NCBI GenBank assembly: GCA_030142905.1
Contig: JASJOG010000032.1
Location: 525,001-589,000 of the forward strand
Direction of reading: 5' to 3'
DNA: 64,000 bases
Source: Heliopora coerulea
Taxonomy: Eukaryota > Cnidaria > Anthozoa > Scleralcyonacea > Helioporidae
Shown here: positions 10,546 through 22,274 of the stretch, piece after piece
How the letters are laid out: every line of letters starts with the position of its first letter
Position numbering within the stretch: position 1 is the stretch's first letter
Program-made: the position numbers and the translations under genes
The notes under the pieces: generated by a model
Databases searched by the model: none
The model's input: the letters and a program-made list of their open reading frames with translations, nothing else
What the model was told of the DNA's origin: nothing

Positions 10546-11473
10546 TTATCTCATAGTATTATCAATTAATCCTTCGATGTAAGCCAGACGTTGTTCACCC
10601 ATTCCAGGAAGTTCAACTCGTGGAACTCGCATCTGCTGTCTTACAATGGCTTTCATTTTGCTCAAAATTATCTCCACAGGATTCAGCATTGGAGGGTACG
10701 GTCCCAAACGACAGATAATTAACCCTGGGTAGTCATTTACGCATTCTGCAAACTTGGAGTGACAAGGTGCATTGTCACAGATGAGAACTACGGAGTGAAC
10801 TCTTACTCCAGCTGGAAGATTCTGTAGCATCTCGAAAACCCAAGTCTTTGCTGTATCGGATTTAAAAGCTCCACGACATCCTGTACTGTGAATCATCTGA
10901 TATGCAGATATTGCACACACAACATGAACATTTGGTCCCTTAGAAGTTGGTAGTGGCATAACTGCTCTGTCACCAACACGTGTGCGACCATGAGACATTC
11001 TACAGAAAAGGTTGATACTGGTTTCACCCATCAAAATAATCATCTTGCCTTCTCACATGTACTCACTAATTATTGCAACATACTGGCACCAAAGCTCCTT
11101 GTTGGCATCACTATTCATTGTTGCAGGAATAGCATGTGCCTTTTTCAAGGTTATGAGTTTCCCATTCAAGTAGTTGTGGATAGTTGGTGTACTAAGGTAA
11201 ACTCCAAATGCTTGTGTTCTCTCTGACAACTGGTTTAAAGTTAAACCAGGGCCCCTTTTTGATCATGGCCACAACGTCATCTACTTGATCATCTGTTAGC
11301 TTCTTCTGACGTCCACCTTCAGCGCAAATCCAGGTATACGCAGTTTTGTATTGCACCCCTAACGGTTCTGTAAGCTCTCGGCAATTTCCACTGTTATTAA
11401 TTAATCTAACAATTTTTTCTTGGTCGGCAAGAAATATTAGAGAGTAAGGACCACGTTGCATGTTTCTCTGCAC
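10546..11473 (-). pseudogene. IS630/Tc1-mariner superfamily transposase, inactive
   Basis: The N-terminal ORF (11473-11192) has a helix-turn-helix region (ADQEKIVRLINNSGN...YKTAYTW) and a basic GGRQKKL linker. The catalytic ORF (11043-10546) has VVLICDNAPCHS with the second Asp, and PPMLNPVEIILSKMK with the catalytic Glu 33 residues further on. The position of the first catalytic Asp reads LMGETSINLF, with Gly where this superfamily has Asp (usual form IDE). A middle segment joining the two (about 11040-11190) is in a third frame with one stop. The enzyme is therefore dead by catalytic substitution and by frame breaks. Confidence 0.7.
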
Positions 11474-11499
11474 ATCAACAAATTGTCAATAGTGGTAAG

Positions 11500-11626
11500 G
11501 ATATTTATTTGGAAATGTATGAAATTCACTTAGACAATCTTAATATGATAAGGAAACATCTGAAATCCCTTTGGACATTTCTGAATATCATTTGGAAATA
11601 TCTGAATTCAATTGAAAAAAGGTGTA
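11500..11626. repeat. right inverted repeat with subterminal repeats
   Basis: This is the mirror copy of the left end. Phrases GGAAAT, TCTGAA and TTTGGA recur at about 20-25 bp spacing and the block ends GAAAAAAGGTGTA, the complement of the left terminus. The array is shorter than on the left. Confidence 0.65.
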
Positions 11627-12894
11627 GAGGAATAACAATTATTTCTGTTGGATAATGAATACAGGTACCTCCCAGTACATAGGGTATTGAAAAGAGTTGC
11701 TTTTGATTTTTCTTTTTATGGTGTTATATTTTCCAGTAAAACATTGAATAGCAATTGTGAACCCCCTGCATCCTAGCTTCTAGAAAATGTTGATAATTTT
11801 AGACAACCCAAAACTAGACTTAACGTGCATTGTAAATTTTTCTGTAGAACTGCTTTTTATATCTGTGATCAACAGAATTATTCAAAGCATGAGTCATGGT
11901 AATAAAAATGAGAAGTTTACTAGGAATATACCTACTGTAATCAGAATTAGTTATAGAGGTTACACACAAAGTACTGTTAGCCACGACAGTATATAGTAGA
12001 AATGGGCATATATGTGAACTGGAGTTTGTTCACTGTTTTATCAATCTCCTAAATAAAAATGTTGAAACAAACCTCTTGGTTGTATTAAGTGATATTATGC
12101 AAATAGATGTTCACAAGTTTTGCTAGTTCTGCCGATTTTCGTTAATATAATTTGTTGGAGGTGAATATTGATGTAAATCAAATGGGTGACAAGGGAGGGT
12201 CCATTCCACTGCACATGAATACCTATGGTTAACTTGCATAAGTGAAATGCTGGTTGGAGCAGACATGTATTGTGAATGAGACTGTGGACTTTGTTGGACA
12301 TGTATGTGGGGGTGCTGGTTGCTGCATCAGCATTTTCTGAATCCACCTTCATATAGGCCCTTTATATAAAATCCTTGATGGAGTCTTCCTCCATAGCTTG
12401 TTCTACATCTTCACAGCCTCTTTGATTAAGTTATTTGGCTTTTGCTCCTCTTTTGGGACAAACAAGTTAATGTCACCACTGTCATGGGAGGTGCTTGGTG
12501 AATTGCTTTCTTCAGGACTGGTAGATGAGCTTGGACTAGAGCTTCTACCAGTTGCTCATGGTTCAATTGCAAGCTCAAGCTGATAGGAGTCCCATGTTTT
12601 GACAAGGGAATATGACTGGTTGAACCACTGTCCATACCCCTTGTCCTCTTGAAATCATTTAATTATTGTTGCAGTCTTAATTGTGAGTACTGCTCTCTTG
12701 CACTCACCCAAAATGTATTTTGTATCTCGAAATGAGATACATGAAACGCTTCCTCTCGCCAATACCTCATTTATATACAAACATCCTAATTTATTATTAC
12801 TTTTAGAAGCTCTGTTTATAAAGTTTAACAGGCAAGAGTTAAACAATGGCCTGAACACATGCAAAGAGCAAACACTTTTTCCTTAAACATTAAA
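11627..12894. other. anonymous DNA, possible Ser-rich coding relic
   Basis: No gene can be supported. On the minus strand at about 12390-12600 one frame is rich in Ser, Pro and Glu (SSSPSSSTSPEESNSPSTS), the kind of low-complexity linker seen in Harbinger partner proteins, but no Myb or MADF domain is visible beside it. The plus-strand ORF at 12398 is its antisense. Confidence 0.2.
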
Positions 12895-13126
12895 CTTTAT
12901 TGCAACTCCCTACAAGGGCTTTTCAGTTGCAAAACTACATAACTAAATAGAAAAATGTAAGAATTAGTAAAGTACATTGAAATACATTAAAATAAATTAA
13001 CTATGTGATAAGATTAACTTGACAATTCATGTCTTAAAAACTTTCACAGAGTCTGTAGATTTAATATTATCGGCAAGTGCATTCCAAAGCTTGGCTTTGG
13101 ATAAGCAAATGAATGTTGACCAGTGG

Positions 13127-15042
13127 TTAAATGACATCTTGGAATGTATTTGAGAATGCAAAATAAATTTTCTTGACCAAGTAATCAGGAACAAGTTTGT
13201 TAACACATTTAAACATAATTACAAGATCATTTAAATAAAGTTTATTATCGACAGGCAGCCAATTTAAAGATTTGATACCTTGTGAAACATGATCAAACTT
13301 CTTGAGACCAAGTACAATGCAAGCTGCAAAGTTCTGTACTAATTGAAGTTTCTTGATATTGCATTTACTAATATTTGACCATACAGTTGAACAATAGTAT
13401 AATTTACTAAAAATATACGAGTTGATAAGGAGAAGTAATGTTTTCTTATCAAGCAACTGTTTGATTCTATTTATTTTAATTAGTTTATATAAACAAGTAG
13501 AAACTGTTTTAATAATATGATCATTGTAAGTCAGTGACTGGTCAATATAAATGCCAAGATCTTTAGCAACAGTGACAGGTATAATTTCCTTTCCAAGAAT
13601 CTTAACAGATACTGCAGGAAGTTGGCAAAGAAGTTGAGGCTCACCAATCATCAAAACTTTAGTCTTAACAACATCATCTGGAGATACTTTCCAAGTTCAC
13701 ATTTAGGTTATTGGTTGTAGTGGATACAGCAATTGAAGGAAAGGACATGTATAGTCTAGAATCATTGACACAACATGCTAATTTACAGTATGTTGAAACA
13801 GACAATAGGTTGTTCACATAAACAGTAAGCAATACTGGTCCTAAAATTGATCCCTGAGGAACTCCATATTTCAGAGGAAGTTCATCAGAAATAACATTGT
13901 ATACGTATTTTTTGCTTGCAGTCCATGAGATAACTGTGGAATCAGTCGAGACTTTGAGAAGAGATGCTCAGTTCATATAGTTTCTGTAATAAGATATCAT
14001 GTCTGATACTGTCAAAAGCCTTGGACATATGAAGTAACATGAAAACAGAGATCTTTTTGTCATCAATTGCCTGCAAAAGCTCATTGGTAACACAAAGAAG
14101 AGCAGTTTTGGTTGAATGGAACTTATGATTGCCACTTTGGGTTTTAGCCAACTTCTTATTTGATGTTAAACACTCAACAAATTGACCATGAACCAAATGC
14201 TCAGGCACCTTTGATAGTGTAGGCAAAAGAGAAATCGGTCAATTGTTACACGGATCTTCAGAACTGGAACTACCCAACTTCAGAATAGGAATCACCTTGG
14301 CAATTTTCCATGTCCTTGCAAAAGTTCCAGTATAAAAATAATTCTTCATAAGCACTTGTGCAGAGAACTCTTAACAACACGCTCAACATCCTTGTCTGAA
14401 ACTGTACCAAACTGAAAACCTTCCATACATTGATCAGGCATAGAATCCACATTTAATACAGTAGGACAAATATCAAAATTATGTTTAGCAGCAAGATCAC
14501 AAGCTTTCTGAGCAGTCAAACTTCCTACTGATGTAAAATATTCATTAAATTTTTTGACCAGAGCAGTCGGATTTTCGGTTTTGAAAGAACGGTTTTGGGT
14601 CTTTCTTGGTAGACAACTTCCAAATTGCATTGGTATTTCCTTTACTATTTATTAATCCAGACTGCACATAGGCTTTCTCCGCAAATCTTAGCTCATGCTT
14701 GACTTTCTGTTTAAGGCATCTATATGCATTCCAGTGAAGAGGGTCGTTTGACTTAATGGCTCTTCTATGCCATAAATCGCGAATTTCTTCTGTAACAAAC
14801 GAGTTCAGTATAGATTTTATCTTGATTCTCTTAATTGGAGTATGATAATTTAAAACATCTGTAAATAAAGCATTGAATGTATCCATGTGGTCATCAAACA
14901 TGGAGATAATGTGAAAAGTCACAAATTTGAGATATTCGCTAAAATGCTCAGCATTATATTTAGAATAACTCCTGATGGTAATATAGGAGGGCTTTGATCT
15001 GGGAGTCTTCAATAATAATAATAAATAAAATTTATATGGCAC
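13127..15042 (-). pseudogene. LINE-A reverse transcriptase
   Basis: Order along the minus strand is a linker region with PSYITIRSYSKYN (about 14970), a helical region up to IWKLSTKKD (about 14610), fingers/palm with MSKAFDSIRHD (RT motif A, about 14010), GVPQGSILGPVLL (about 13845) and a catalytic box read CVNDSRLY where YxDD is expected (about 13770). The thumb follows with KDLGIYIDQSL, LQLVQNFAACIV and LNWLPVDNKLYLNDL (13590-13200). At least four frameshifts are needed. The Asp-to-Asn change in the catalytic box would by itself inactivate it. Confidence 0.7.
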
Positions 15043-15661
15043 TTTACAATAGTAAAAAAGAAATTGAAAATCAGAAAATGATAATAATTAAAAAGAAGAA
15101 CCAGTGTAAAAATGAAATCAAATGTTAAAAGCTTTCTTAAATAAATAATTTTTTAACTGGCTTTTAAACATATTGAGAGAGATGTTTGTGTAATTCCTTA
15201 AATTGTCTGGGAGTAAGTTCCATAATCTAGGAGCTGATGTACTAAACGCCTTATATCCATAACTCCGTAGCTTATAGGAAGTTGACTCAAGGTAGTTCTT
15301 AGAAGAGGATCGAAGTTGTCTCTTGGGTTTCTAAACAATCAATTCCTGTAGATTGTAGGGTGCCAGGTTGTTCAAACACTTAAAGGTTATTAACAGAATC
15401 TTGAATTCAATCTTATATTCTACAGGTAACCAGTGAAGTTCTTGAAGCAAAGATGTGATGTGTTCATACTTGGATTTTAGACAGACTAATCTTGCCACAC
15501 AATTTCGAACACTCTGCAAATGACATGATCACATACTGAAACAGATGTAATGGGTGGCCAAGGTCGATGTTTTGCATTTAGAACAAGCAGTTCAGTCTTG
15601 TCAGTGTTCAATTTAAGCATGTTGAATGACATCCAGGCATGTAAATCTTGAATAGAAGCTT
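15014..15661 (-). mobile_element. LINE-B, 5'-truncated, nested in LINE-A
   Basis: A short minus-strand LINE insertion starts with RT-type sequence WMSFNMLKLNTDKTELLV (about 15610), jumps across an internal deletion to QSVRNCVARLVCLKSKYEHI and LHWLPVEYKIEFKILL (15519-15340), and ends in a tail of TTATTATTATT-type repeats. ATTGAAG occurs at both junctions (within 15009-15020 and 15659-15668 on the plus strand as CTTCAAT), a plausible target duplication. The tail type is shared with LINE-D at 62304. Confidence 0.65.
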
Positions 15662-15860
15662 CAATGTTAAGACAAGCGAAATAAAATGATGATCATTTAC
15701 TGAGCAAGCAAGAACATCACTGAAACTAATGACATTCTTATTTGTGGTCATAATAACATCGATAAGAGATGCAGTAAACAGTCATTGGTGGTAGCTTTGT
15801 AATGATTCACATGTGTCCTCTGCATTCCAGTCAATGATGTTATCGTTGTAACTGTATAAA
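15662..15860 (-). pseudogene. LINE-A endonuclease C-terminal fragment
   Basis: The frame reads IIDWNAEDTCESLQ, then SLIDVIMTTNKNVI and CSVNDHHFISLVL. This is the end of the apurinic-type endonuclease of LINEs, where SLIDVILT and SDH are conserved; here SDH reads NDH. A TGA sits between the blocks. It abuts the nested LINE exactly at the ATTGAAG duplication. Confidence 0.6.
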
Positions 15861-15868
15861 TCGCATTG

Positions 15869-16507
15869 CATGCTTGTAATTCGTTTCTATTTGACAATGA
15901 CTTTACAATAAAGCCAAAATATCATCACAATCATTCGTCATCTTTTCAGTTTTCAAGATGTCATTGTTGTTTTTTACTATGCCATGCTATCAAACTTGTG
16001 CATATGGAAGAATTAACATTACACATTTTTGCGAATTCCAAAATGACAGCATTATCCAGCAGAGGCAAGAGCGTTGTCCTAAGGCTTGCTTTTCATGTAA
16101 TTGTTCTCTCAGTATCTCTAGAAATTGTTCAAATAAATCACTGTAATCATTGATGTCATTCTTTTAAGCCTCCCAAACAATCACTGCAAGGGTAGAGAAA
16201 GGCCACCTTTGTCTGGCGCAAGATTGCATTGTAACCATGCTGTATTGACTTCTCGTATTTCAGACCCATAGTAAAGCATGCACAAAGAAGAAATAACTAG
16301 AAATATGTGTATACAAAAACCCATCACCCACCCTTCCACTGTATCCCTCAAGAATGATAATTTTTAAAAATTGGCAAAAAGAATGCAATCAACAACAGTC
16401 CTTGTTTAATGGTTACAAAACCTGAATCCAGCATTTAAAAAAAAAAAGAGAAAAACTTGCACAGTTCGGCCATTAATCGACAAAAACTCCAATTGTAAAA
16501 TTCATAT
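15869..16507. other. no gene recognised
   Basis: Short overlapping ORFs on the plus strand (15866-16153) show no domain. The stretch lies between LINE-A and the Harbinger-A terminus and contains a poly-A run at 16437-16447. Confidence 0.25.
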
Positions 16508-16510
16508 TTA

Positions 16511-16650
16511 AGCCAGGTGTACACAAGAGCTATCTGCTTAACAAAATTTAATTCATGGTTAATTGCATAAGGAGATAGCTCCCATGTGCAGTCATCTCAT
16601 GTACAGCTTTTGTCATCTGCAGCATGAAAGACCAATATCTAACGTGTTCG
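16511..16650. repeat. Harbinger-A left terminal inverted repeat
   Basis: About 140 bp match the complement of 21620-21761 with scattered mismatches. The repeat itself contains an inner inverted pair, GAGCTATCT near its start and AGATAGCTC about 45 bp inwards, so each terminus can fold on itself or offer paired binding sites. Confidence 0.75.
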
Positions 16651-16779
16651 ATAATTTCTGCTACGAGTGAAAAACGTCTTGTCATGTGTGGTGAACATAG
16701 ACCAAGTGCCTTTGTGTATTGTCAACTGTGCATATGTAGCATACTAAAATAAATGCCCAAAGTGACTTGGTTGCTGAAG

Positions 16780-19700
16780 CCAAATTTAGATGACAAACTT
16801 GTCGAGCTATGACAAGAATACCCTTGTTTGCATGACGTACAATCACTGGAGTTCAAGAACTGGAACAAGAAGGAATGGCTGATAAACTTGGCCAAACAGG
16901 TACGTATCACTAGTTTTAAGATTTTCAAAAGTGCCAGATCTCTGCCAGAAGACTTTCAGTTGCATTAATTTCTACCAGTAATAATATAAAAATTACCTTG
17001 CCAAATATGTAACATACATACATCTAACACCTATATTCAACCATGTTTTATAGTATAAATGGGGACTAGCAAGTAAACTAGCTTGAGCTACATCGGTGTA
17101 TATAATAACAAATGATAGCTTATTGGTAATTTGTAACACCTAGTACAAAAAGTGACTCAACTTAACTGACATTTCAGCCCTTGACCCTCCGTCACAGTAA
17201 GGACAAAGGGTCAAGGCCGGAAGCATCAGTTAAGTTGAGTCACTTTTTGTACGTGGTGTTACAAATTACATACTGGGACAAAATGACCGCAATATTCTGA
17301 CTTATTCAGTATTGGACTGCATGGGGTAGCTCTTTATCTGTTGAGGAAAAATCATACATATTGAAGCTTTTATCAGTTTGTGTTGTTTATCGAAGGCTAT
17401 TTAATAAATTATTTAAATTATAAAATCGAGAAAAAATACTCTGTAGAGCATAAATTTTACCATCAATTGATAAGTATTTATAAATATGACAAGTGTGAAA
17501 ACAGTTGGCAGGAAGCAAATAAATAAACCTTTTCACTAAAACTTCTTGCTTACAGTATTTGTAATGTTTTGCAGTTGATTGGTTGAAAGCAAAGTTAAAA
17601 GCCTTGCAGGATAGCTGCACAAAGGCCAAAAAAACTCAAAGCAGTGTGAGGGCAAGTTGGTTGTTAGGCAAATTACAATTCGAGCATCAGTCTCAAATTT
17701 TGATCCAGTAAGTATTTTTCTTTGGAAGAATTACTGAAATAATTATGTAGTTTAAGGCTGGAATTGATCACTTCAACAATGTGTATATTTACTGTATCAT
17801 ATATTCCTGCCATGGAACAGAACCAATATCTTAGAAGTAGTTAGTGAGAAGTTCACATTATTCCTTTGCAATTCTTGTTGGATTGCAATCTAGGCTGGGA
17901 ATCATTTTGGTTAACTCATTTACGCCCAATATGCTGCAAGCAGGCCACCCTCCCAACAGGCAAGCAAAATGGCAGATTTCAGCTAGTGCAGCAGTGCATC
18001 TAAAAAAATTACTAAAGCTCATCAATAAGCCAATTGAAAGCCCTGAATTATTAGCACAGGGTAGAGTGATGAATAAGTATTCATCTTTTGTGAATTTTAA
18101 TTCGTTCGAATTCACATGTTTTCAAAATTAGGGCTAGAAATCCAAGCATATGACAATTTTACAGCACTTATTTCATTCCATTAAAAAATATACAAAATAC
18201 AAAGATTTTTTATCTTAAACAGAACAATGGCCAAAATGTTAACAAAATTAAACATTTTCTGATGGGTGTATCTGACAAGTTCTTGACAACTAACTGCAAT
18301 GCTGGCAGTTGAAGTGTGGCACAAAGCCAAATTGTTCATTTCACAGTAATTCGATACCGGGATATAACAATCATGCAAAACGTTTCAAACGACATCAATT
18401 TTATGTTTTTATTGAATTTCCAAATGTCACTGTGAAAAAATAGCCTCGTTTTCTACACAGATTTACTAGACTTTGTCCCCCACTTGTAAACAGTTTCAAA
18501 GTTCGCCAGACAGGCCATTCTCATCCAACTTTTGAATTTAACACAACTTAAAAGCTTGAAACCTTTTAAAAGAATTGTTTTTTTAAACCCAGAATTGCCC
18601 AGAAAGGGATTAGAGTCCAGGCACAACCTTGTAGTAAACAGTTAATTGATTCCCATCTAAATGTTTATGCCACAAAAGGCCGAAATTTCTGATCAATCTG
18701 CAGAAACTGTTTGATAGGTCCCCCAATTTTGTGCTGGTGAACGCAGCTATGGCACAAGATCGATAAAATCGTAGCCTAAAATAAGATAAAATCTTTTCGA
18801 GAGGCTTCTGATTTTAGCTTATGTCAAGGACCCGACTCAGCATGTAAAGGCTTCTACTTTTTAGAATTAAAACTATTTTTTCCATTGAACAAAACACTGA
18901 GAATTATCTGTTTCATATTTGCTCTCACTTTTACTTTTCATTTTCTCTAACGTCAGTATCTGATCCGTCGGAGAAAAATACATGGAAATAATCTTTTTCG
19001 TCGTCTGAATCTCCCACACATGGTGCTCTAGGGAACATTCAACAGTCTTCTACAAAGTCTGATTCTTTTTTCTTTATATTCCATCACAAGTCACTCAACA
19101 TCTTAGTTTTCTTCACCGAATCCAAATATGTTCATTGGTTGCCTATGCAATAATGCATTTTCAAAAAAAGGTAAAAATTTAAATGCATGTACTCCACAAA
19201 ATACTTGTCATATGAAGCTCCACGAGGCACCATTTGAAAGCACATTTCCCCCTCTATTTATAGGTGATCATTGCTAAGTGATCAGAACCAGATGTTTTTT
19301 GCAATCAGCCAATAAAGACCATGTGCCCACTCAGGACACATTGCCTGTTAATGGTTTAAAGAAGGGTTAGATCTCCATGCCCCATCTGAAAATGTATGGT
19401 CAGCATTTGTGTATGTGTGCTTGTTATTCTCAACCATGTAATTATGTAGGCAGCATGAGGCTAAAATCACATATGTAACTCTTCCAGGGTTCAATTTGAT
19501 TCTTGTCGAAAAAACATGAAATCTGTTTGCAAGAATTCCAAATACATTTTTGGCAACCCATATGGTGCATGAAATTCAATAGTTGAATATACGCTTGGGC
19601 TTGTCCAAATCTCCGTGAGGGTATGGTTTCATCAAGTTTTTGGTCAAGGAAAACACAACATCACCTACAATGTGGTAGTTAATGTTAGGTCCTGGGATCC

Positions 19701-20640
19701 CTTCAGTGTTTACCGGTGGTGGCAAATTGAAAGATCAATCAGTCAGGACACACCTAAGAAATGAGTTGTTAAAACCTTCATCTACATAGATAAATTTATA
19801 ATTTGCATCCACTAAAGCTAATATTAAAACACTGAAAAAGTGTTTGTAATTAAAAAAGTTCAGAACCACTATGACTTGGGTTCTGGATGGCAATATACTT
19901 TCCATCAACTGCCCCAATGCAGCATGGATATTGCCATTTTCTTTGAAATTCTTCTGAGACTCTTAACCATTCTGCTACAGATAATGGAGTCTAAAAATAT
20001 AATATATCTATTATACTCTGTACAATTTTATGAAACCGTTTTTGTTTGTACTACATTTCCAGGTGTCACTTGCTACAACAGCAGACAGTGAGTCAGCAGA
20101 GAAAGTCATTAATCAAGATAATTCAGAGTCACTCATTACACATGGTGATGATGACTGTATCATTACAAAATCAACTAAAAAACCTATGTCATTGAAAGAG
20201 ACATGATGAACAAGAGTTTGAGCTTTTAAAAGAAATAGCACAGTCAATCTTTCAGAGGGATTAAAAGAGGCAGAAGTTGGATAGTCAAACTAATAATGCA
20301 GTTTCCAATTTGGTTGTTATGTCACAGAAACATTGGCACAACATCATATAAATAAAATATTGTTCAAGGCTCAAATGGTAAGACTAGGCCAATTGAATTC
20401 ATACCAAGTGGGCATCCATCCGGTATTGCTCCTCATCTTAACTCCCAACAGAGCAATTATCCAGCTGCAAATAAGGAACGACTTAGTTTTGACCCCAACT
20501 CCATAGAAAGCAAACAGTTAGCAGATAACCAACAATCTAGTTTTGCATCTTATATGGGCTCTCAACAAAACAATTGGCCAGCATCAATCCAGCAACATAA
20601 AACTGAATCACTTGATACAATAACTGTGCCACAAAAGTAA
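16780..20640 (+). pseudogene. MADF-domain Harbinger partner protein (multi-exon)
   Basis: Harbinger elements need a Myb/MADF DNA-binding partner for nuclear import and end binding. Exon 1 (about 16780-16908) encodes DDKLVEL, one TGA, then QEYPCLHDV...FKNWNKKEWLINLAKQ, the first half of a MADF domain, and ends at CAG/GTACGT. Exon 2 (about 17575-17690, after TTTTGCAG) continues with WLKAKLKALQDSCTKAKK and a tryptophan block; a one-base loss at its start breaks the phase. Exon 3 (about 20062-20640, after TTTCCAG) encodes an acidic then Gln/Asn-rich tail with EQEFELLKEIAQSIFQR, a plausible oligomerisation helix. The exon joins are inferred from splice-like signals. Confidence 0.5.
17126..17269. 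repeat. 144-bp near-perfect palindrome
   Basis: The left arm from GTAATTTGTAACACC to about TTAACTGA is mirrored by a right arm of about 40 bp ending GGTGTTACAAATTAC. Inner arms carry CCCTTGACCC and GGGTCAAGG. It sits in intron 1 of the MADF gene, so it is probably a small MITE or a pair of inverted retroelement tails. Confidence 0.7.
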
Positions 20641-21420
20641 CAAGTCGATAGTTGTTTGATGTGTTTAAACCTGTTAGCCTATAATACCTTTACTATTTTT
20701 TAATAAAAGTTGCAATCCATACCTTCATGAAATGTTTCTTCACTGTGACAAAAGTGCCTCACATGTTTCTTGAGCAATATCGGAACCAGAAGGACAAACT
20801 TCTGAAATTTCTCCTTAAATAAAATTGGCAATAATTTGGTAAGTTCTGCATGCTTTTTGCTTGATATAGAAATGAGAAAGCAGCATTCATTAGCTTATGA
20901 AATAAGTATGCATATTATGTACAATGGTATATTGGTGACATATTAGGTACCCTTTATAATGGAATAATTTGTTAGATCATATAGGTAAATCATACAGTGT
21001 GTACCCCATCCCTGATGCTTTCAGCAATGTCGACCCACCTATCATAAATGAAATATATATACCCTCTTTCAGATAGAACTTGGGAAAAGTTCGACTATTA
21101 TATATGTTATGCAATAATTAATTCCTATGTGATTTACTACATGTTAATAATCACCATTTAGGGTCAATAAAATGTTATTGTTTAATACATTTTACTAGAA
21201 TTAAATGCTGTCAACTAAAGAATACATTTACTTGCTTGAATATCCAATAGTACATCTGGTACCAAGAAAGCATGCAGACACTTGTAAATAGAAATTGGTG
21301 ACATACCTGCAAGGAAATGCAATGCAACAGCAAGGCATTCTCTATGACAAATTGCAAATGGCATCATAGTGTCCTGACCATTGCCAAAATTTCTCAGGGT
21401 CTTCTGCATTCAAATCTTAA
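19360..21420 (-). pseudogene. Harbinger-A transposase (HARBI1-like nuclease)
   Basis: An N-terminal piece (21409-21215) has FAICHRECLAVALHFLAG, the helical block that precedes the nuclease. The catalytic region (about 19990-19380) reads CIGAVDGKYIAIQNPSHSG with the first Asp, then after a frameshift at a T-run NYKHFFSVLILALVDANYKF with the second Asp block, ending within a window that stays recognisable to LMKPYPHGD (about 19615), WVAKNVFGILANRF (about 19510) and SCCLHNYMVENN (about 19450). Two in-frame stops interrupt it. A middle exon at about 20700-20830 is possible but not clear. Confidence 0.65.
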
Positions 21421-21619
21421 ATGAGATTAGTGTAGCCCACTGGCCCTTGCCATCTCATAATCCACCATCAACGATGATGACAATGTAGCAATAAAACCAA
21501 CAGTAATATATCTTTGTCTACTGGCATGGCCATTTTGGATGTATATTTTGGTATGGCATGTATGCACTGTAAATAATAAATGTAAACACTTGGCTTACAT
21601 TCACCACACCTAACAAGAC

Positions 21620-21761
21620 TTTTTTCAAACATGTTAGATATTTGCCTTTCATGCCATAACAAAAGTTGTACATAAGTTGACCAGACACAGGAGCTATCTC
21701 TTTCTGCAATCAACCACAAATAAAATTTTGCTAAGCAGATAGCTCTTGTGTGCACTGGGCT
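21620..21761. repeat. Harbinger-A right terminal inverted repeat
   Basis: This is the complement of the left terminus and keeps the same inner inverted pair (GAGCTATCT and AGATAGCTC). It ends CACTGGGCT and is followed by the TTA duplication. Confidence 0.75.
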
Positions 21762-21764
21762 TTA

Positions 21765-22270
21765 AATTGATGATCGTTTGGCAAGAATAAACTTTAATGA
21801 TCTCACGATTATGACAATAAATGTTCAGATCAAGACCATGTATCAGTTGCAGATTTGTACCATTTTGTGTGATTATCTCATACACTTGTCACTTAGTTCC
21901 CCTTACTGTAAGACTTTTTTTATTAGATGGCCAGAATGTCCATCTTAAAAGTCGAGAATCCTCATAGGTTACTGGTTGTAATGCAGCATTGGGGATAGGT
22001 TAAGATTTCAAATGCTTTTTGTTTGATTTTTAACATTTTTGGTCTTAAAATATTACCAACAAATGTCTAAAGAGGTGCTATGATGATGATTTATACTTAG
22101 CATTTAGCCAAACGTACAAGACTTTTGTCACTAGGATGAATGAATTCTGCAATCAGCAAATCTTTCTGCTGACCAAAAAGCAGAAAATAAAATTCTAGGA
22201 AACCTGGTACAACTTTTATGGTAAGAAAAACAAGTTGAGAGAAGAAGACATACCTTTTACATAGTTGATC
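21765..22270. other. no gene recognised
   Basis: AT-rich flank of Harbinger-A without a supported coding region. Confidence 0.25.
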
Positions 22271-22274
22271 TATC

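Larger units (their letters stand above)
10208..11626. mobile_element. IS630/Tc1-like DNA transposon, complete ends
   Basis: The element is bounded by inverted repeats that begin TACACCTTTTTCA on the left and TACACCTTTTTTCA on the complement of the right end, with TA at both outer edges as expected for this superfamily. A degraded transposase lies inside on the minus strand. Total length is about 1.42 kb, normal for the group. It is inserted in otherwise anonymous DNA. Confidence 0.8.
12895..15860 (-). mobile_element. LINE-A (CR1/jockey-like), split by a nested LINE
   Basis: A minus-strand non-LTR retrotransposon runs from an endonuclease remnant (15662-15860) through reverse transcriptase (15042-13127) to a 3' untranslated region ending near 12895, where the sense strand reads AATAAAG. 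The middle is interrupted by a second LINE of the same orientation (15014-15661). The coding sequence has stops and frameshifts. Confidence 0.7.
16511..21761. mobile_element. Harbinger-A: complete PIF/Harbinger element
   Basis: The ends are long inverted repeats beginning AGCCAGGTG on the left and AGCCCAGTG on the complement of the right, flanked on both sides by TTA (16508-16510 and 21762-21764), the classic 3-bp duplication of PIF/Harbinger elements. Inside are the two expected genes in opposite directions: a HARBI1-type nuclease on the minus strand and a MADF-domain partner on the plus strand. Length is 5251 bp. Both genes are degraded, so this copy is an inactive autonomous type. Confidence 0.8.

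Noticed and set aside
17858..18115. overlapping ORFs on both strands near 17844-18131
   Set aside because: No domain; they lie in an intron-like part of Harbinger-A.
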